Positions 6,793 to 9,985 of a stretch of 9,985 nucleotides of DNA are shown here, piece by piece; position 1 is the stretch's first letter, and each line of letters opens with the position of its first letter. The notes under the pieces are model-generated. The model did not search any database and was not told where the DNA came from. It saw only the letters and a program-made list of their open reading frames with translations. Position numbers and translations under genes: made by a program. This DNA comes from Mageeibacillus sp. UBA1046 (GTDB lineage: Bacteria > Bacillota > Clostridia > Saccharofermentanales > DTU023), in NCBI GenBank assembly GCA_002316595.1, contig DCDV01000010.1:5480-15464 (forward strand), read 5' to 3'.

Positions 6793-6798
6793 TATAAT
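6793..6798 (+). promoter_or_regulatory. Candidate -10 element upstream of transporter copy 3
   Basis: A perfect TATAAT in an AT-rich stretch about 60 bp before the start of copy 3. The hexamer 17 bp upstream (GAAACA, 6770-6775) is a poor -35. If real, copy 3 has its own promoter. The rest of the 204-bp gap (6654-6857) shows nothing else I can support. Confidence 0.35.
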
Positions 6799-6857
6799 AA
6801 TTAAAAGTTAACCGGTTTACAGCATAAACCTGCTTATTGCAGAGATAGAGGCCAGGC

Positions 6858-7810
6858 ATGGGAGATAAAATTACGGAGCAGCGCGAAGGTAAGCAAGATA
6901 ATCTTTGGATACTGGTGGCGATCCTCAGCACCATGTTTTGGGGCAGCGCAGCCCCGACAATCAAGCTGGGATACATCTATTTCAATCTTGAACCGACTGA
7001 CGTATACAGCATTTTGGTTTTTGCCGGCCTGCGTTTTTTGGCGGCGGCTGGATGACACTTGTAATCAGCCGCCTAATCACCGGGAAGTGGCCACGCTTTT
7101 ACAAAGGGTTAATCAGACCAACAATAACAATGGCTATGGTACAGACTGTGCTGCAGTATTTTTTCTTTTATATGGGTCTTACCATTGTCAGCGGCGCTGC
7201 CGGTGTCTTGCTCAGCTCAACAGGTACCTTCTTTGCTGTGATTATCGCCGTCATTATCGGCATGGAAGCCATGACCGGAAAAAAGTTCGCCGGAATCATC
7301 TGCGGCTTGGCCGGAGTTATTGTCCTTAATCTCAGCCCTGATCTGCAATTAATTTTTCGCTGGAATGGTGAATTTTTCGTCCTCCTGTCCGCCTTATTTT
7401 ACGCACTGCTCAATATTCTGGTAAAACATTTCAGCAAGAAGCATGAACCTATAGCTCTTACCGGTTTTCAGTTTATTCTGGGAGGCACCATTCTCACTCT
7501 GATAGGAATAGCCGGCGGCGGCAGGCTTATGTGGCCGGGATTCGCCAAAAACCTGGTGCTTGTCTATTTGATGTTTGTAGCGGCGATCGGTTACGGACTC
7601 TGGTCGATGCTCTTGAAGAAATATGACACTTCCAAGGTAGTTATCTTCAACGCCTTGACTCCTGTTTTTGGGGCAATCTTCTCCTGGCTGATATTGGGCG
7701 AGGATATCTGGCGCTGGAATACTCTTGTTTCCCTCCTGCTTATCGCTCTGGGTATCACGCTGATAAACTGGAAACAGCGAAACAGATACCATAACCCGCC
7801 TGTGTTGTAA
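6858..7810 (+). pseudogene. EamA/DMT-superfamily transporter, copy 3, with a -1 nt frameshift
   Basis: The first frame (6858-7055) gives 65 aa starting MGDKITEQ and carrying helix 1 (WGSAAPTIK), after a GAGG ribosome site 6 nt upstream. It ends soon after FAGLRF. The rest of the protein continues in another frame to 7810. Compared with copy 2 (TTTCTTT at the same place), copy 3 has TTTTTT (7034-7039), one base short. Restoring one T gives an unbroken protein of about 317 aa, in line with 314 and 319 for its neighbours. All downstream motifs are intact (STGTFFAVIIAVIIG, LTPVFGAIFSWLILGEDIWRWN). An ATG at 7052 overlaps the upstream stop in ATGA, so the downstream 252-aa part could in principle be made by coupling, though it would lack the first helices. 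Intact sequence after the lesion argues for a recent mutation, recoding, a switchable tract or a sequencing error. Confidence 0.85.
7034..7073 (+). other. Slippery-like T-TTT-TTG heptamer with downstream stem in transporter copy 3
   Basis: In the frame of the N-terminal part, 7034-7040 reads T TTT TTG, which fits the X XXY YYZ pattern for -1 ribosomal slippage, exactly the shift needed. A GC-rich 8-bp perfect stem (GGCGGCTG 7043-7050, CAGCCGCC 7066-7073, 15-nt loop) follows after only 2 nt, shorter than the usual 5-9. Copy 2 has similar GC-rich codons here without needing a shift, so the stem may be a by-product of coding. Confidence 0.35.
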
Positions 7811-7836
7811 CAAGGGCAAAATTAACACAATGCGTC

Positions 7837-7865
7837 TTGAATTATAAATCTATCTGATATATTGT
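7837..7865 (+). promoter_or_regulatory. Candidate promoter of the zinc-ribbon/DUF4234 gene
   Basis: TTGAAT (7837-7842) and TATTGT (7860-7865) are 17 bp apart, each matching 4-5 of 6 consensus bases. A second option nearer the gene is TTGTCA (7894-7899) with GATAAA (7918-7923), 18 bp apart. Both are moderate matches in AT-rich DNA; at least one promoter is expected here because the transporter genes end just upstream. Confidence 0.35.
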
Positions 7866-7957
7866 GAAATCACTGATAACACGTATTACATGCTTGTCAT
7901 CAAGCAAATCCGATTACGATAAAAGCAATAATTTGATCAGAAAAAGAGGTGACTATA

Positions 7958-8638
7958 ATGAAGACTTGCCCCAATGGCCACAGCGTCCCGGATGATGCAA
8001 AATTCTGCACAGTATGCGGTGCTGTCGTTGATCAAACTCCACCGTCAGGACAGACAGCGCAAGACCAGGGCCAATACTCTCAATCCCAAGCCTATGGAGA
8101 GCAAAACCAGCCGCCCGGGTATCAACAGCCTGATTATCAGCAAGGTTATCAGCAATATCCGCCCGGTCAAGGCTATCAGCAATATCCGCCCGGCCAGGGC
8201 TATCAGCAATACGATCCTAACCAGCAGTATCAGCAGCCATACCAGCAGCCTTACGGTGAGGGCGTTCATAACATGCCCTTAACAGGCTTCCGAGGCACGG
8301 TCAGATCGCCCGGAATGGTAATCTTTCTCAGCATCATTACTTGCGGCATCTACGGCATTTACTGGTTTTACTCTGCAGCCAGTGAGTTGAACTCCGTACT
8401 CGGTTACGAGGAAACCAAACCTTACTATTCTGTCGTAGGTCTTCTCTGCTTTGTTTTCTCCTATATTTTGATGTGGCAGTTCGACAAAGCCTTGATGGAG
8501 GTTAATCGCAAGCGCGGCAGATATTCCGAGAGCAAATTCCTTGTCTGGATACTTTTATCAATATTTGTCGGGATTGGCTTCTTTGTTATGCAGTATGAGG
8601 TGCAGTCAAGTCTTAACGAGCTTTACGAAGGACGTTAA
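7958..8638 (+). CDS. Zinc-ribbon, Q/Y/P-repeat, DUF4234 membrane protein
   Basis: 226 aa. The N-terminus is a zinc ribbon with Cys4, His8, Cys17 and Cys20 (CPNGH then KFCTVCG), the second ligand being His rather than the commoner Cys. A low-complexity linker (about 30-105) rich in Gln, Tyr, Pro and Gly follows, including three QGYQQYPPG-type 9-residue repeats from residue 62. Residues 110-226 match DUF4234: GFRGTVRSPGMVIFLSIITCGIYGIYWFYSAASELN, then two more hydrophobic segments and a short tail. The function of DUF4234 is unknown; the layout suggests an inner-membrane protein with a cytoplasmic, flexible, metal-binding arm. I start at the ATG at 7958 because AGAGGTG (7945-7951) sits 6 nt before it; the in-frame GTG at 7949 lies inside that ribosome site. 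A DUF2752 gene converges on it; zinc-ribbon and DUF2752 membrane proteins are often neighbours in Bacillota. Confidence 0.87.
   Translation: MKTCPNGHSVPDDAKFCTVCGAVVDQTPPSGQTAQDQGQYSQSQAYGEQNQPPGYQQPDYQQGYQQYPPGQGYQQYPPGQGYQQYDPNQQYQQPYQQPYGEGVHNMPLTGFRGTVRSPGMVIFLSIITCGIYGIYWFYSAASELNSVLGYEETKPYYSVVGLLCFVFSYILMWQFDKALMEVNRKRGRYSESKFLVWILLSIFVGIGFFVMQYEVQSSLNELYEGR
8141..8215 (+). repeat. 27-bp in-frame minisatellite in the DUF4234 gene
   Basis: Units start at 8141, 8168 and 8195; the first two are nearly identical and the third diverges after 17 bases or so. Each encodes a 9-residue QGYQQYPPG-type unit. The repeat number could change by slippage without breaking the frame, lengthening or shortening the linker. 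Confidence 0.85.
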
Positions 8639-8642
8639 GTAC

Positions 8643-8671
8643 AAAAATTTCGAAGGCGCTGAAGGCGCTTT
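8643..8671 (-). terminator. Weak terminator-like hairpin between converging genes
   Basis: AAGGCGC (8653-8659) pairs with GCGCTTT (8665-8671) around a 5-nt loop, with one G-U pair. On the minus strand a run of five T (8647-8643) follows 5 nt after the stem. It overlaps the stop codon of the DUF2752 gene. No T-run follows on the plus strand. Confidence 0.35.
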
Positions 8672-9173
8672 AGATTGACAACAGCCTTCTGATAAAAGAA
8701 ACTACATAGCCAAGAACGGAGTTCGGGTTATAGAGCATCGGCTCGGTATGCGGGAAATAGAGGATCATTCTGACGACATAGACGACAAAATACACCAGAG
8801 CCAGCGTGATAAAAAAAACATTAACGGTACGATTTGAAAGAGGCAGGATAGTTTCCTTGCCTCTTTTTTTGCGCAGGAAGCGCAGCAGCGCAAATACAGG
8901 AATAATTATCAAGAGAGCCAGAGTAACAAAAATCAGAGGATGCATTATCAGGGCGTCAACTACTCTCCCCTGCAATAAAAACCAGACAGCTCGTGAACTG
9001 CCGCAGCCGGCGCAGGGGATTCCGAATACAGCTGCAGAGAAACAGGAAGAACCCAGTAATTCCTGCAAAAGCAGCATAAAAAGAACAATTATAACTATCG
9101 CGCTGCCATAGCCGTAAGTCTTCCCTGCACGCTTTGCGGCGTGTTTATCATACTCATGCATGTTCTCAGTCAT
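8670..9173 (-). CDS. DUF2752 membrane protein
   Basis: 167 aa with three predicted membrane segments: about 22-45, 75-100 and 115-140. The hallmark of DUF2752 is present: GIPCAGCGSSRAVWFLLQG followed by DALIMHPL (Cys54 and Cys57 in a CxGC(x)xR context). Function unknown; the conserved Cys pair and Arg suggest a metal or redox site but this is inference. The start is unclear: no ribosome site precedes the ATG at 9173, and a later in-frame ATG (9161) has only a weak one. A TAGTCA/GATAAA pair 17 bp apart would place the -10 only about 10 nt before the ATG, hinting at a very short or leaderless transcript. A GTCAGCTGAC palindrome (9194-9203) sits inside that spacer. The gene converges on the DUF4234 gene. 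Confidence 0.82.
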   Translation of the reverse strand: MTENMHEYDKHAAKRAGKTYGYGSAIVIIVLFMLLLQELLGSSCFSAAVFGIPCAGCGSSRAVWFLLQGRVVDALIMHPLIFVTLALLIIIPVFALLRFLRKKRGKETILPLSNRTVNVFFITLALVYFVVYVVRMILYFPHTEPMLYNPNSVLGYVVSFIRRLLSI

Positions 9174-9231
9174 AAATTCATTTTATCATTACTGTCAGCT
9201 GACTTGACTATCGCTCACAAATTTGCGCCTC

Positions 9232-9338
9232 CGGCGCAGACTGAGCAGACTGAATAGTTCATTCAGGATGTGCGCGCCCTGACTCTGCCAGCGTGGTCGG
9301 ATCGGCGCAGTCTGAGCCGACTGAATGGTTCATTCAGG
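9232..9338. repeat. Two-copy 36-bp direct repeat with palindromic core, period 71 bp
   Basis: Copies at 9232-9267 and 9303-9338 match at 33 of 36 positions. Both end in CTGAAT-N5-ATTCAG, a perfect 6-bp inverted repeat, preceded by GGCGCAG and CTGAGC. They lie upstream of the DUF2752 gene and downstream of the terminator of the next gene. Twin palindromes at this spacing would suit a regulator binding twice, but they could also be a local duplication. No other feature is seen between 9174 and 9344. Confidence 0.85.
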
Positions 9339-9344
9339 GCGAAT

Positions 9345-9393
9345 AAAAATCTCCTCCGGTATCAGCAGCAATTTGCAAATATCGGAGGAGATT
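9345..9393 (-). terminator. Strong intrinsic terminator of the ABC-2-like membrane protein gene
   Basis: A 15-bp stem (9348-9362 with 9379-9393, one G-U pair, 16-nt loop) contains CTCCTCCG/CGGAGGAG. On the minus strand the stem runs into TTTTT then ATT. It begins about 28 nt after the stop of the gene at 9422-9985. Confidence 0.88.
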
Positions 9394-9421
9394 AAGGTGG
9401 ACAAAAACTTAATAATTTCGG

Positions 9422-9985
9422 TTATCTGAGATTAACGCGGCCTAGCTGACGCTTGGTGAAAAAGTAGCTGAAGATCATAAAGGCAAACATAAAGATAAAG
9501 ATTCCCAGTCCAAAGTCAACATGTCCCAAATACTCAATGCCTTCCTCAAAACTCATGTTATCTGTGATGTTGTCTGTTAAGCCGATTTCCCGCAATTGCC
9601 GGAAAGGCATAACAGTAACGATTTTACTCTCAATGACCCCGTTGATAAAGCTGAAACGGTAACTGAGAGGGATGAAGAGGAAACTCACCAGTCCGCCTAT
9701 TTGATCAACTATATAGTAGATCAGATATACGAGGAACGGACCTCCAATACCATAGCGGGCAAGCCGTCGCCCCATGCCAAGACTGATGCAGAAACTATAG
9801 ACCGCAAAGCTGTCCAGGTAAATTAGCACCCATACTATGGCTGCCAGCAGCCAACCGGTTACAGGTGACAAACCTAAAATGTAAGGCCAGCTGCCAATCA
9901 TCCTGAAGCCATCTGATACAGCCTGAAAACCTGTACCGGCTGCCAGGCCTGCTGCCAATACCGCAACGATTGCTCCTGCCAGTGT
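9422..9985 (-). CDS. ABC-2-like multi-pass membrane protein, C-terminal part
   Basis: Partial: the frame is open to the window edge, so the start lies beyond 9985. The apparent start at 9958 is only an internal TTG; codons before it (TLAGAIVAV) continue the same hydrophobic segment. At least 187 residues are visible, with about four to five hydrophobic stretches: the edge segment, WLLAAIVWVLIYLDSFAVYSF, PFLVYLIYYIVDQIGGLVSFLFIPL, and FGLGIFIFMFAFMIFSYFF. It ends in a basic KRQLGRVNLR tail. The ISLGMGRRLARYG turn between membrane segments and the Arg/Leu-rich end after the last helix resemble ABC-2-type permeases of drug or lipid exporters, but no motif is diagnostic. If so, an ATPase gene should lie near it, perhaps upstream beyond the window. 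The gene ends at the terminator at 9345-9393. Confidence 0.6.
   Translation of the reverse strand, partial: TLAGAIVAVLAAGLAAGTGFQAVSDGFRMIGSWPYILGLSPVTGWLLAAIVWVLIYLDSFAVYSFCISLGMGRRLARYGIGGPFLVYLIYYIVDQIGGLVSFLFIPLSYRFSFINGVIESKIVTVMPFRQLREIGLTDNITDNMSFEEGIEYLGHVDFGLGIFIFMFAFMIFSYFFTKRQLGRVNLR

Noticed and set aside
7974..8282. Overlapping frames in the repeat region of the DUF4234 gene (plus 102 aa, minus 74 aa)
   Set aside because: They are low-complexity shadows of the Q/Y/P repeat; the main frame has the ribosome site, zinc ribbon and DUF4234.

Overview
The window looks like chromosome of a Gram-positive, clostridia-like bacterium (Bacillota). The basis is the mid-GC composition, the purine-rich Shine-Dalgarno sequences, a lipobox-type solute-binding lipoprotein, a lysine riboswitch ending in an intrinsic terminator, and zinc-ribbon/DUF4234 and DUF2752 proteins. 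This is inference from style and families; no rRNA or other marker gene is present. I see no tRNA, rRNA, CRISPR array, prophage or intact insertion sequence.

Left part (1-2475), minus strand: a polar amino-acid ABC transporter substrate-binding lipoprotein (75-986) sits behind a leader of about 300 nt. That leader holds a promoter, a well-formed lysine riboswitch (1116-1270) and an intrinsic terminator (1044-1075). Together they predict a lysine-repressed lysine importer whose permease and ATPase genes may lie beyond the left edge. Next comes a membrane-anchored SIMPL-domain protein (1662-2429). Between them is a two-copy direct repeat.

Middle (2476-4759): an RtcB-type RNA ligase (2620-3732, plus) and a small membrane protein with an HEYGH zinc-protease signature (3947-4396, minus). 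Each is flanked by direct repeats: a diverged 73-bp-period duplication that starts inside the rtcB 3' end, and an exact 50-bp tandem repeat just upstream of the HEYGH gene.

Right-middle (4760-7810), plus strand: three tandem paralogous EamA/DMT-family transporters. The first two overlap by 11 nt and are probably translationally coupled. The third lies 204 bp further on and carries a one-base frameshift in a T6 tract that could be a disabling mutation, a phase-variable tract, a programmed -1 frameshift site or an assembly error. Copies two and three share a nearly identical 110-bp tract that suggests gene conversion.

Right (7811-9985): a zinc-ribbon, QGYQQYPPG-repeat, DUF4234 membrane protein (plus), then a DUF2752 membrane protein and the C-terminal part of an ABC-2-like membrane protein (both minus), the last followed by a strong terminator. 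A 36-bp two-copy palindromic repeat lies between these two.

The most unexpected theme is that four intergenic regions each carry their own unrelated two-copy direct repeat with a period of 51-73 bp, three of them at 70-73 bp. I do not see a convincing new multigene system. The best leads are the riboswitch-controlled transporter, the frameshifted transporter copy and the repeat doublets.
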